Assembly (NCBI GenBank): GCA_025765615.1
Contig: JAIVFJ010000105.1
Location: 62,001-126,000, forward strand
Source: Zopfochytrium polystomum
Lineage: Eukaryota > Chytridiomycota > Chytridiomycetes > Chytridiales > Chytridiaceae
Length of the DNA: 64,000 nucleotides
Reading direction: 5' to 3'
Both the position numbers and the translations under genes were made by a program. Below are positions 22,929-32,672 of the stretch, piece after piece; position 1 is the stretch's first letter; every line of letters starts with the position of its first letter. The notes beneath the pieces are model-generated. The model saw only the letters and a program-made list of their open reading frames with translations, made no database searches and was not told the origin of the DNA.

Positions 22929-24698
22929 TTAAGCAGCAGCGCTCTTCACAGACTGCCTGTACTCTGCAACGGCGGGCGCCAAATCCTTTCTATAGTCGTA
23001 CGCAATCACCTCGTCGTTGAGGCCGAGGTAGTTCCTGATCATGACGATCGTGCCGAAAATAAACCTCCCGATGCGCATCGCCACCGCGTTGCTCGCCTGC
23101 ATCCTCACGCCGACCTCGCGCGCCATCTTGCACAGCAGGTGCGCGCGCGGCAGGCGCACGCTGTCGTACAAGCTGAACGCCGTCGCATAGTCCGGCACGC
23201 CGCCGCCGCTCTTTCCGCCCGGCGACGTAAACTCTGCGAGAAGCTCGGCGAGCGCCAGCGCGTCCTCGAGCCCCTGCGACATGCCCTGCCCGACGGTCGG
23301 CAGCGTGCCGTGCGCGGCGTCGCCGAGTAGCACGACGCGCCCGCGGTGCAGCACCGCCATGTCGGGAAGGTCGTACATGGCGACGGGCGAGATGCGCGAC
23401 GCGTGCCGCACCGCAGAGACCACGGACCGCGGCGCGCCCCACCCGGCGACCGTCTCCGCGAGCCGCGTCGACTCGCGGGGGAGGTCCGTGTACGGCCGCC
23501 ACGAGTCGTCCCGAGCCGCGGCGGTGTCGCCGCTGCTGCTGCTGCTGCTGCCGTCCTTTTCGAACTGCATTACCATCCACGCGCCCGTCGTTGGACCGCA
23601 GTGCACGGCGTAGATCAGCGTGCCGTCGAGCGGGTTGCTGTAGACGCCCATGGGGTGGTCCAGGTTGAGGACCACGTGGTCCGGGTCGCCGACCTTGCCT
23701 CCAGCGGCGTCGGCCTTGTCGTCAGCGGGGACGGCCCTGTTGCGGTCAAACACGCCGAGGTGTCCGGCGGCGAGGTACTTTGGCTGCGGGTGGTCGGGGA
23801 ACACGCACTTGCGGGTGGCGCTCTGGATGCCGTCGGCGCCGATCAGGATGTCTGCTTTCGCCTCGGAGCCGTCGTCGAAGCGGGCGACGACGCCGTCGTT
23901 GAGCTCGACGACGCCGACGAGCTTCTTGGAGGTGTGGACGGGGATGCCGCGGGCGACGGCGTGCTTCAGCATGACCGAGTGCAGCGTCGAGCGCAGGATC
24001 TGCACGGGCGCGAGCTCGCCGGCCTTGTTCGAGACCGAGTTGCGGATGATGGCGTCCGAACCGTCCTGGTTTTTTGGTTTGTTTTTGTTGGTTCAATGAG
24101 TGAGAGTTTGTTCGGGGGGTGGGTTCAGGTCAGACTTGGTTCTGAACCAGGGAGGGTTTGTCCTCTCTCTGCTTGTCTGTCTGCGTGTCTGTCTCCCGCC
24201 TTGCTAAATAAATGATGCTCCAACACACAAACCGCATCATCTGCTGCATTACCATCAGCATGAAGCGCATGACTGGCGCTCCCTCGCTCGACTCTGCCAA
24301 GACCTTGTCGAGGACGCCGAGCCGATCGAGGCAGCGCAGGCCGTTGCCGTAGATCGAGATGCTGCCGCCGGTGTTGCCAAAGAACGGCTGGAGGGCGAGC
24401 GAGCGAGCGAGCGAGTGAGATTCCGAGCGGGCGGGCGAGAGCGTCGCGAGTTTCGTTGGGAGTGAAGAAAGGGTCAGTTGAGTGACTGCGCGCGACAAAT
24501 CGGTTTGTCTCGTCTCTCCCTGCTCACCACGGACGCCGAGGCGTCGGCGGCGTCGACGCGGTCGTAGAGCGCAACGTTCTTGAACGCGGTCGAGTCGTGC
24601 AGCGCGATCGCGGCGGCGATGCCGACGGGCCCGGCGCCGACCACGATGGCCGACGGCGGCGATGACGGCGGCGAGGGTGAAGATGAGGAAGGCGGCAT
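22929..24698 (-). CDS. FAD-dependent monooxygenase (class A, PHBH-like)
   Basis: Exons are 24698-24528, 24387-24253 and 24065-22929, all phase 0, giving 480 residues. The N-terminal Rossmann motif is IVVGAGPVGIAAAIAL (GxGxxG, residues about 17-32). The DG motif occurs in ADILIGADGIQSATR, and the second FAD motif in RVVLLGDAAHGTLPTVGQG. This is the standard layout of salicylate-hydroxylase/PHBH-type flavoprotein hydroxylases (PF01494), which use NAD(P)H and O2 to hydroxylate aromatic or polyketide-like substrates. The substrate cannot be told from sequence. The C-terminus has a hydrophobic stretch (RIGRFIFGTIVMIRNYLGL) that may be membrane-associated. No biosynthetic cluster partners are adjacent, so a stand-alone catabolic or detoxifying role is plausible. 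Confidence 0.9.
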
Positions 24699-25724
24699 TG
24701 CGGGAGTGTGAGGAGGAGCGAGGTCGTTCTTTGTGCACGACCAATTATGCGCGCACTGACTTTTGTCTTCTAAGCAAAAATTAATTTTTATGTGTGTGTG
24801 CGTGTGTGTCTTCGTCTTTGTCTCGCTTCCGCCGCAAGCCGCTTCTGCAACAACGGCTTCTCCTACCCCAGCTCCTACCCACTATTGCTTGCTTTGTAAG
24901 GTTAATAAGGGAAAGGCTACCACATCCAGACGCCCCCCCCTTCTAAGTGAAGGAAAGACTCCCTCCCCTTGAACCACTTTTCTTACTTTTCCGTCTTGTT
25001 GCGTTGTTCCTTTCTTTTTTTCCTTTTTTTCCTCGGAATTCGCTGCCCCGCTTACCTCAACCCCCAAACCTCCGAGGCCTTCAGCCGCCTTTGCCTTGGG
25101 GATCAGGCACGATCTCGCGAATGCGGGCTCCTCCGCCGGCTCGAGGGGCGGATCGGCTTCAAAGCCGACGGCGACGGCCTCGTCGTCGAGGCCGAGAAAT
25201 TCGGGCACGTCAGTCAAACAGCTCGATCAGCTCGTGGCGGCTGCCGTCCGGTGTGGGGGAATTTGGCGGTAGCTTTGCCACTGCCCGATTGCGTCGATTT
25301 CCACCGATTGGGTTAGGTCTTAGGCTTGCGCTGGCGCGTTCGGAATTCATGCACGGAGGCGGTGGCCGCGGCGGAGTTGGCTCGCCACCTGCCTTTCCCG
25401 CCACGATCCCTCCGCTGGCTGGAATCAAGTCATGCTCGATGGGGAGGAGCATGCTTACCTGCCCCTGAGCACGCCGTCGACTCCTGCGACGCGTCACACC
25501 CACTGCTAAAAAGAATTGGAAAAAAGCCGCAAGGAACGGAAAAAGAAAGAAATGCGGTTCAAGGGGAGTCTTTGCGTGGGGCAGTCTGGATGTAGAACAA
25601 AAAGCAGAAGTAAACCTTCTAGCCCCTACATGCATTAACGACACACACTCATTTTGCTAATTTGCCCCCCCACTTTCCTCTTTTCTCCCCCGTCCGTCTA
25701 TATTAAGCGTTGCGTAAGTGTTTT
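24699..25724. other. Region between FAD monooxygenase and WW-repeat gene
   Basis: A TG-rich tract (24790-24815) and pyrimidine tracts flank a weak minus-strand gene candidate described separately (25056-25350). Upstream of that candidate, a frame beginning MHVGARRFTSAFCSTSR (about 25629) resembles a mitochondrial presequence, but I cannot join it confidently by splice sites. Confidence 0.35.
25056..25350 (-). CDS. Candidate small-protein exon broken by a 4-bp duplication
   Basis: From an ATG at 25350 the frame reads MNSERASASLRPNPIGGN and reaches ELIELFD, then a stop at 25210. Immediately after, another frame reads VPEFLGLDDEAVAVGFEA and on to a GTAAGC donor at 25055. The junction on the minus strand is TTTGACTGACGTG. 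Removing one of the tandem TGAC copies would fuse the two frames without a stop. This pattern suggests a real exon disabled by a tandem duplication, or a sequence error. Function unknown; the acidic-Pro composition gives no clue. Confidence 0.35.
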
Positions 25725-27014
25725 TCAAGAGTTCATCTTTTCGCGGGCCGCCAGGATGAACTCTGCGACAGCGGCGAGTCCGAGCCCGCTCTCTTTCCAC
25801 CACCGGACAACGTCGTCGGAACATCTCTCGCCGATCAGCGCTCTATTCGAGTACTTGATTTCCAGCCCGCTGTCCTTCCACCACTGCAGCACGGCAGTGC
25901 TTCCACCCTTGCTCGCCAAATCCATCGAGAACGCGGTGTACTTTAGGCTCAAGCCGCTGTTTTTCCACCACTCCATTACCTCGACGGGATTTCCACTGTT
26001 GTTGGTGTTGCCGACTCCGTCGAGAGCAAACGTCGTGTACTTCAGCTCAAGTTCGCTGTCCTTCCACCACTGAAGAACATCCAAATGTCCGTTCACGCTG
26101 GCGAAATCCATTGCGTTAGCGGAATACAACAGCGGCAGACCGCTGTCTTTCCACCACTGCAGGGATTCGACGCGTCCCCACTTACTGGCGTCGTCCATGG
26201 CCTCCCTCGAGTACTTCATCTCCCACCCGCTCTCTTTCCACCACCGCAGCACATTGGTATGCCCGTTCCTGCTCGCAAGATCAACCGCCTTGTCCGTCCA
26301 CTTGACCTCAACCATCGCGTTCCCACCGCGATCTGCTAGGATAACAGGAGGGTGGCCCGCCGGCTTCTGCGGTATCAACCGTTGCCTCCTCGGTAGGGCG
26401 ATCGCCCTCGTTTGAACCACCACCGTCACCGTGAGAACGTCCCGCCACCACCGCAGCACGCCCGCGTGGCCGTCCGCGCTGGCGTCCGCGAGCGCATTGC
26501 CGATCGCCGGCAGCTGCGACTCTGCGAAACGGACCCGCCCGTGCTGCCTCAGCCAGTCGAGCACGGCGACGTCGCCGCGCCGCGCGGCGCGGAAGACCCG
26601 ACGGTTCCCGTCGCCTGTGAAGTACGCCGCCTGCACGGGCTCGAGCCGCAGCAACGTCGCCAAGGCGTAGCGGTCGGCGCCGGCGGCGGCGAGGAAGACG
26701 AAGATCGTCCGCGCGATGTGGGGCTGAGAGAGCGCGAACCGCGAGGACCCCGCCACAGCACTGGTGACGGGAGCTTCGGTCGTGCGATCGGCGGCGGCGG
26801 CGGGCCGGGCAAGCGGTGGATCGCCGCCGCTGACGGAAACTGCGCGGATCGCGGCGGAAAGACCGGTGGGTGTAGTTGTGCCGCTCGGCGACTCGGCGCG
26901 ATGATGCGGCAGCGGCAGCGGCTCAGTCGCCGGGCGGTGGTGCTGGTGAGCGCTCGGAGTCGGAGCGCCGCCGCCGCCGCCGCTGCCGCCGCCGCCAGCA
27001 ATCGTTGTCATCAT
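25725..27014 (-). CDS. WW-type 29-residue repeat protein (intact paralogue)
   Basis: Single exon, 429 residues from the ATG at 27014. Longer readings start in low-complexity CT repeats and are rejected. A Gly/Pro/His-rich leader is followed by a helical domain (LSQPHIARTIFVFLAAAGADRY) that replaces the F-box-like start of the 14.6-kb paralogue. Ankyrin-like units follow (VFRAARRGDVAVLDWLRQHG, AMDDASKWGRVESLQWWKD, AMDFASVNGHLDVLQWWKD). The repeat period is 29 residues, shorter than the 33 of canonical ankyrin repeats, and every unit ends with Trp-Trp. The frame is uninterrupted. The most likely role is a protein-binding scaffold, by analogy with ankyrin proteins. Confidence 0.75.
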   Translation of the reverse strand: MMTTIAGGGGSGGGGGAPTPSAHQHHRPATEPLPLPHHRAESPSGTTTPTGLSAAIRAVSVSGGDPPLARPAAAADRTTEAPVTSAVAGSSRFALSQPHIARTIFVFLAAAGADRYALATLLRLEPVQAAYFTGDGNRRVFRAARRGDVAVLDWLRQHGRVRFAESQLPAIGNALADASADGHAGVLRWWRDVLTVTVVVQTRAIALPRRQRLIPQKPAGHPPVILADRGGNAMVEVKWTDKAVDLASRNGHTNVLRWWKESGWEMKYSREAMDDASKWGRVESLQWWKDSGLPLLYSANAMDFASVNGHLDVLQWWKDSELELKYTTFALDGVGNTNNSGNPVEVMEWWKNSGLSLKYTAFSMDLASKGGSTAVLQWWKDSGLEIKYSNRALIGERCSDDVVRWWKESGLGLAAVAEFILAAREKMNS

Positions 27015-27322
27015 CGCCGTCGTTGACGTCGTTGTTGATATGTCGTCGTTGATGTCGTCGTCGCCGTCGCCTTTCGTTGTTATCGTCGTCGTCGTCGTCG
27101 TCGTCGTCGTCCGTGATAGAAGTGCTTGTTGGAGAAAAAACAAGAAAACAAGAAAACACTGAAAAAACGTGAAAAGGGACTGACAAGGACGTTCCGCCCA
27201 TGGGGGACGGGAGTGAGACACACCACCACACACACATTGAAGGTGGTCGGCGTTGCAGCCGGCTCGCGTCGTATCGCGCTGTGCGCAAGTGATATGTCGA
27301 ATTGGCAACGAATAAGCACACG

Positions 27323-27384
<62 letters not shown>

Positions 27385-27797
27385 ATGACGACGATGGTCC
27401 TACATGATTGAACGCAACACACTTTTATTTGTTTTAATTTTTTTTTTCTTTTTTTTTTTCTGGGCAGTACAACCAACAGCTCCCTCCGTCACGCTTGGTA
27501 CTCGACTGAACCTTCCGTACCCTCCTGAAACTCCGATTGCTGCTGCTGTGCCAGTCAGTGGTGCCAGCCAACCTGTCTGTCTGCCTGCCTGTCTGTCTGT
27601 CTGTCTCCTTTGCTTGGCCCGCTTGGGCGCGTCGTCCAGCACTTGCGAATGAGAAGACACCTTTTTCGATTTCAGCCCGCGCGCGCGTCGTGTTGCGTTG
27701 GTGGGTGGGAGGCGCCGTGAGCCCTCGTCACGCTTGGCATTCTGGCTTGGGCCAGCGATCGTTGGTTGACATTCGGTCGCCGCCTCCTCGCTCTGGA
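27015..27797. other. Low-complexity upstream region
   Basis: It holds GTC/GAC trinucleotide tracts (about 27060-27112), a CA repeat (27322-27350) and an adjacent GA repeat (27350-27382), then a T-rich stretch at 27428-27460. A CTGT/CTGC repeat lies at 27576-27606. No gene is seen; it separates the divergently placed WW-repeat gene and hairpin array. Confidence 0.5.
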
Positions 27798-27806
27798 TAT
27801 AAAAAA
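27798..27806 (+). promoter_or_regulatory. Possible TATA box upstream of the hairpin array
   Basis: TATAAAAAA on the plus strand lies about 150 bp before the first hairpin, in the same orientation as the array. It is the only clear TATA-like motif in the region. A promoter function is inferred. Confidence 0.35.
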
Positions 27807-27957
27807 GCGGTGGGCAGTCGAACTCGTCCAACCGACCAATCCAGCCCTCACTCAGCCCATAAACCGTCCAACATCCTCCCTCGGGCCGCAAGCCCAGTGT
27901 CTTTACCCAATCCCATAAAGACGGCCCACTTCCCACGCACTCGCGGCTTTGCTCGCT

Positions 27958-29425
27958 TTCTTCGAATGCCAGGTTTTGCTTCCCCTTTGGGCTCACCACC
28001 ACAGTAGGCTCAGAGAGCGAGTAACTTGGATATTTGGAGAAACTGAGTGGAGCTTTTGCGAAGCTCTCCCATTTCAAACCCAACCCCTGCTTTTTCGACA
28101 ATCCCAACTGTTTCACTCTCTCGCCCCGCGCGCACTACTCTTCACATTCTTCGAATACCGAGTTGGCTTCTTCCCAGCCGCGCGCGTTGTGCACCTTCAG
28201 CAGCCGGGAACGAGTAACTTGGATATTTGGAGAACTTGAGGGAGGTGCTTATTTGGGGAACTTGAGGGACGTGCTTTTGAGTGAATGTGCTCAGAACGAC
28301 CCGGCCCCCAACTGGACCGCCCAACCTCCACCCCCAATCCCCCATACTCTCACTTTCTTCGAGTACCGAGTTGGCTTATTCCCCAGCCGGGCGCGTTTTG
28401 CGACTTCAGCCGGTCGGGAACGAGTAACTTGGATATTTGGAGAACTGGAGGAGCTTTTGAGCCCCTCCCCCTCACTCACTCAACCCGACGCCCATCACTC
28501 TTACTTTCTTCGAATTCCGAGTTGGCTTCTTCCCCGGCCTCGCGCGTTTTGCATCTTCAGCCAGTCGGGAACGAGTAACTTGGATATTTGGAGAACTTTA
28601 GGTGTACGAGCGAGTTTTCTGAGAATCCGGCACTCGCCTCACCCCTCCCCCCCTCACTCGAACCCACGGCCACCACTCTTTCACATTCCTCGAATACCAA
28701 GTTGGCTTCTTCCCTGCTGCGCGCATTTGCACCATCAGCGGTCGGGAACGAGTAACTTGGATATTTGGAGAACTTGCGGTGCCGATGGACTCACCCCCCC
28801 GCCGGCTCCTCGTCGCGTGCCAATGCTCTCCACCACATTCTTCGAATACCAAGATGGCTTCTTCCCTAGCCGCGAAGCCTTCACGGGAACGAGTAACTTG
28901 GATATTTGGAGAACTTGGTGCCGTTTGAGTCCGGCCCATCCTTCACCCCCAGCTTCTCTCCCCGACTCCTACATCACTTTGAGGGGACACCAACTTTCCT
29001 CGCTTTCTTCGAATTCCGAGTTTTCTTCTTCCCGGATCGCCACCTCGGCCACGCTGCGGGAACGAGTAACTTGGATATTTGGAGAAATTGACGAACAGTC
29101 CGCTGGCCTCCACCCGGCCTACCTTGCTTCGCTTTTAAAACCCCACGTAGGACTTTGTCTCGCGTTCACCGAACACCGAGTTTTCTTCTTCCCAGGCGGT
29201 TGCCTCGCTCGCACCGCCGGGAACAAGTAACTTGGATATTTGGAGAACTCGAGGACTTTTCTTGACGGCTTCAACCAGTTTCTACCTTACTCATCTCATG
29301 CTGTGACCCGCTCTTTTTCCTCGCGTTCTTCGAATGCCGAGTTGCCTTCTTCCCGGGCCGTCCGCTCGCACCCGGGAACGAGTAACTTGGATATTTGGAG
29401 AACTTGAGGGCATTTTTATTTTATA

Positions 29426-29456
<31 letters not shown>

Positions 29457-29815
29457 GATGGCTTCCAACCCACCACTCTCCCGTGCCACTCCTCTCGTGC
29501 TGTCCACGCTCTTTTCCCTCGCGTTCTTCGAATGCCGAGTTGGCTTCTTCCCTGGGCAGTCCGCCCACACCTGGGAACGAGTAACTTGGATATTTGGAGA
29601 ACCAGAGGATTCCACTGCCCGCCTGCTCGCACAGCTTTCTGTTTCACACCCGTCGCCAGTCCGTTGCCCTCGCTCCGAGCACGCTACACTCCCAATTTGC
29701 ACGAAACTTTGCATTCCCTTTCTTTGAATTCCGAGTTTTGCTTCTTTCCTCTGACACTGGAAACGAGTAACTTGGGTATTTTGGAGAAACCGAAGGTGCT
29801 TCTTTGCCCACTCTG

Positions 29816-29854
<39 letters not shown>

Positions 29855-30268
29855 GCTCCTTTTTGCTTCCGTGCCGTGGAGCCTACTTCGCTTTCTTCGA
29901 ATGCCGAGTTTGCTTCTTCCTGGACTGCGTGCAAGCGGCGCACGGGAACGGGTAACTTGGATATTTGGAGAAATTGAGAGGGAGCGCTCTTTGTGGGCTT
30001 CCACCTTTCCGTCGAACCGCTAAAGCTTTTTCCTCGCGTTCTTCGAGTTCCGAGTTTGCTTCTTCCCTCCCCCCCTTAAAGTACAGGGGAACGTGTAACT
30101 TGGATATTTGGAGAACTTGAGAGGAGCCTTTTTGGCGCTGCTTCCTCCCTTCCTGCTCACCTTGGTCACCACCCACCAAGAGGACCATTTTTTTCTTCCC
30201 TTTCCTTTTGAGCTCAGGTTTGGCTTTTCCTAGCCGAGTTGGAATGAGTAAGTTGGATCTTGGGAGAA
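27958..30268 (+). repeat. Tandem array of about 14 conserved hairpin units
   Basis: Each unit has a left arm beginning TTCTTCGAATNCCGAGTT, continuing GGCTTCTTCCC. A variable loop of about 12-35 bases follows. The right arm begins GGGAACGAGT and continues AACTTGGATATTTGGAGAA. The arms pair almost completely: an 11-bp outer stem, a 7-bp middle stem, and 3-bp and 5-bp inner stems with small bulges. Units: 27958-28041, 28147-28234, 28355-28444, 28506-28595, 28686-28772, 28838-28913, 29005-29086, 29165-29247, 29326-29402, 29524-29601, 29720-29788, 29893-29972, 30039-30115 and a decayed one at about 30204-30268. Start-to-start spacing is 146-208 bp. All have one orientation. Right arms are nearly invariant; loops and the C-rich spacers differ. 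The conserved arms fall in different reading frames from unit to unit, so they are not coding. I know of no family that matches. Conserved structured RNA, a small-RNA precursor cluster or a protein-bound DNA array are all possible. Confidence 0.9.
29817..29852 (+). repeat. Poly-C tract of 36
   Basis: An uninterrupted C homopolymer lies between hairpin units 11 and 12. The opposite strand is a 36-G run able to form G-quadruplexes. Exact length is prone to sequencing error. Confidence 0.8.
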
Positions 30269-30648
30269 AGTTAGAGGGGGCTTGATTCCGGCCGACGCTG
30301 GGGCGCGTAGCTCAACCCTAGCCCACAGCCATCTGAGTAATCCATTCGCGGTGACTCCGTTCTTTTGTTATCCAATACTATTTGTTGGAACTCTACAATC
30401 TGTGGGAGAGGGAGATGTTAAAAATGTTTTGCGTACGACGCAGTGTTTGAGGTTGGCAGGGACGGGGACGATGGTGTTGAGGATGCACGGGACAATGGCC
30501 AACTAATAAATGTGTTAAGCGCTCGAACCCATTTCTCTTTTCTTTGCAACTGCGGTCTGCGCTCCAAAACAGAGTGACCAGGTTATACACTTTTGTTTTA
30601 TTAGAAGGACTGCCCCGGCCGTTTCCGAGCCTGTTTTCGCGACGACCA
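30269..30648. other. Region between hairpin array and GRIM-19 gene
   Basis: No gene is seen. AATAAATG near 30505 could be a polyadenylation signal for a plus-strand transcript of the array. The end of this stretch probably holds the 3' UTR of the minus-strand GRIM-19 gene. Confidence 0.4.
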
Positions 30649-30763
30649 TTAGGCGATCTCGAGCGGGTTTTCCTTGCCCTTCCAGTCGGCCCTGCGAATC
30701 GAGCGAAGGAATCATCAGTGGTGACTCGGCTCTCTTCGCTCTCTCTAGTCCACCCACGCACAA

Positions 30764-30803
<40 letters not shown>

Positions 30804-31555
30804 CTCCCGCTCATAACATTACCTCTCGTGGTACGGCGGGTTCTTGAACACCATCTTGGTGCCCCGCCACCAGTCGGGCTTGACCCTGTTCTCCTCCTTT
30901 GGCACAAAGAAGAAGGTGGGCGGCACGTACCGCTCCGTGTTGTAGACGGCCTCGCTCTGGGTCTCGTCAAAGACGCCACCCCTGCCGACGCCCTTGACCT
31001 TGGCCTTGAGGTCGAGCGGCGACCAGTCCGGCACGGAGTCCTTCATGACTTCGTACTCGGCGGCCTTGCTGGCCTCGATGCGGCGCACAATGTCGCGGTC
31101 GGTCTCGGCCTGGAGGAGCGGGACGAGGTGGATTCGGGCCCACGCTTTTTCGCGGCGGAGTTCGCTGCGGGCGGGTGTTGACGGATTAGAGCGAGTGTCC
31201 GGCATGATGGTCTTTGATGCGAGGTGAAGCAATGTGCGATCGGTCCGATCGTTCGTTGCCCACCTCGACCACCCTCGGCGATCCCTTCCACTCCTCTCCG
31301 CACGCCCAAACCGAAAAACCCCCAGCGCGAACAACAACAACAACAACAGCCGCCAGTATTCACTCACCGCCTCTCGTGGTTCGACTGAATGGTCCAGTAC
31401 CATCCGTAGCCCATGACGCCGAACATTGCGAGGAACAGGACGGCGCCGGAGGGACCGCGGCGCGGGATGTTGCGGGTGTACTTTATGGTTTCGGGCATTT
31501 GGAGGTGGGTGTCCTGGACGGCGCGGCGCGCCGGGTCGGCGGCTGTGAAAGCCAT
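30649..31555 (-). CDS. NDUFA13: NADH:ubiquinone oxidoreductase subunit GRIM-19/NDUFA13
   Basis: Exons are 31555-31368, 31164-30823 and 30691-30649, giving 190 residues. The start gives MAFTAADPARRAVQDTHLQM. The single transmembrane helix is GAVLFLAMFGVMGYGWYW (residues about 36-53). The family signature follows the first junction: NHERRELRREKAWARIHLVP and LLQAETDRDIVRRIEA. Without the third exon the protein would end at YHER. The GTAATG donor and TTCGCAG acceptor add ADWKGKENPLEIA and keep the frame, which I prefer. The second intron contains a CA microsatellite. GRIM-19 is an accessory subunit of mitochondrial complex I in the inner membrane, needed for its assembly and proton pumping. Its presence indicates the organism keeps a proton-pumping complex I. 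Confidence 0.93.
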
Positions 31556-32672
31556 TTTTGTTTGTTCCTTGTCTGTGATGGGAGGTGTGGTGGGAGAGGG
31601 AGAGGTGAGAGGGTGGGTGTTGTGGTGGTGGTGGTGTTGTTGTGTTGTGTGTAAGGGGAAACGAAAGCGGGTTAGTGGCCAGATCTGAGATCTGGTGGGG
31701 TGGGTTGGCGGAGGGACCGATTGGGGAACTGGCGATAGAATGGGGAAAAAGGGGTCGATGGATCTAGAGGAGGGGATCGCAAGGAAGGGGGGAGGAAGGG
31801 GCAGAAGGGGCTTAAGGGAATGCGGATCGCGATCCTGCACGTGCGAGGAGAGACGGGTAATGCGGGGGGGGTACGCGGTGACGGACGAGGTATGACCTTG
31901 CGAGATCGATCGCGCTCGGCGCTCCGAGAGGAAAGTTTCGTGCGGCCAGCTGTGTTGACAAGTCTGTCAGTCTTGAGCAGTAGCCCGCACACTCCACCAA
32001 ACACGCATTAATTAACTAACTCACACACACACAAAGATTCGTCAGGTGAACGTCTGCTCCAAAAAGAAGTCACAGGCATGTTTAAAGGTCGCGAAAAGGA
32101 AATTAACTCCATGGACCCATAGCATCGTACACTCGCCAACAAAATGTCTCACTTCTTTCAGCGAGGCATGTCTTTGTATCCGCACCGCCTCTCGAGAAAA
32201 GCCTCCTCACTTTTGCGGGGCTAATTATTGAAAAATCCGAGCGCATGGGCGTGTAATAACGGCATCCAGGAGAGAAAAAAAGGGTGCCCTTCTGCCAACA
32301 AACTTCAGAAACACTGGTTTTTTCAAATTGCAAGATTCTAAGCGAGGCACCCCAGCCCACGTACGTCGTTGGCTGCGCGCCTTCCGCCCCGCCCCGCTCC
32401 GCCCCGGTGTGTAACCGGCCCCTCTCCCAGCCGCTGGGTGGTAACGTGTTCAAGTGCGGAGTGGCTCGGAGTGGCTCTGGACGCTGCCTGTCTGTCTGTC
32501 GGTCTGCCCCCCCTTCCAAGTCAAGTCCAAGCACTGTTGACATTTATCAAGCACTCGATCGCGATAGTGCCCCTCTTGTTAGCGCCGTCCCCCATACCAA
32601 AGCTCTTCCGCCTGCTCTCTACTCGTCTTCTACCTCTACTTCTCCTTCTTTGCTGTTGGTGGTGTTTCATCC
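31556..32672. other. Divergent promoter region
   Basis: It lies between two divergently transcribed genes (GRIM-19 and the 32.7-kb gene). No coding frame is convincing. GT-rich tracts occur near 31615-31650 and a CTGT repeat near 32490. The first 100 bp should hold the GRIM-19 5' UTR. Confidence 0.4.

Noticed and set aside
22990..24215. Plus-strand and alternative minus-strand frames over the FAD monooxygenase
   Set aside because: The FAD motifs and three phase-0 exons fix the correct frame; the others are shadows.
28034..29230. A 398-codon plus-strand frame and similar minus-strand frames across the hairpin array
   Set aside because: The conserved arm is read in different frames in successive units (VTWIFGEL in some, SNLDIWRT in others), so the frame is not what is conserved. 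Composition is low-complexity and no start or splice context fits.
27958..30268. CRISPR-like interpretation of the array
   Set aside because: Repeats are paired arms around a variable loop at irregular 146-208 bp spacing in a eukaryotic nuclear context, with no cas genes; spacer-repeat geometry does not fit.
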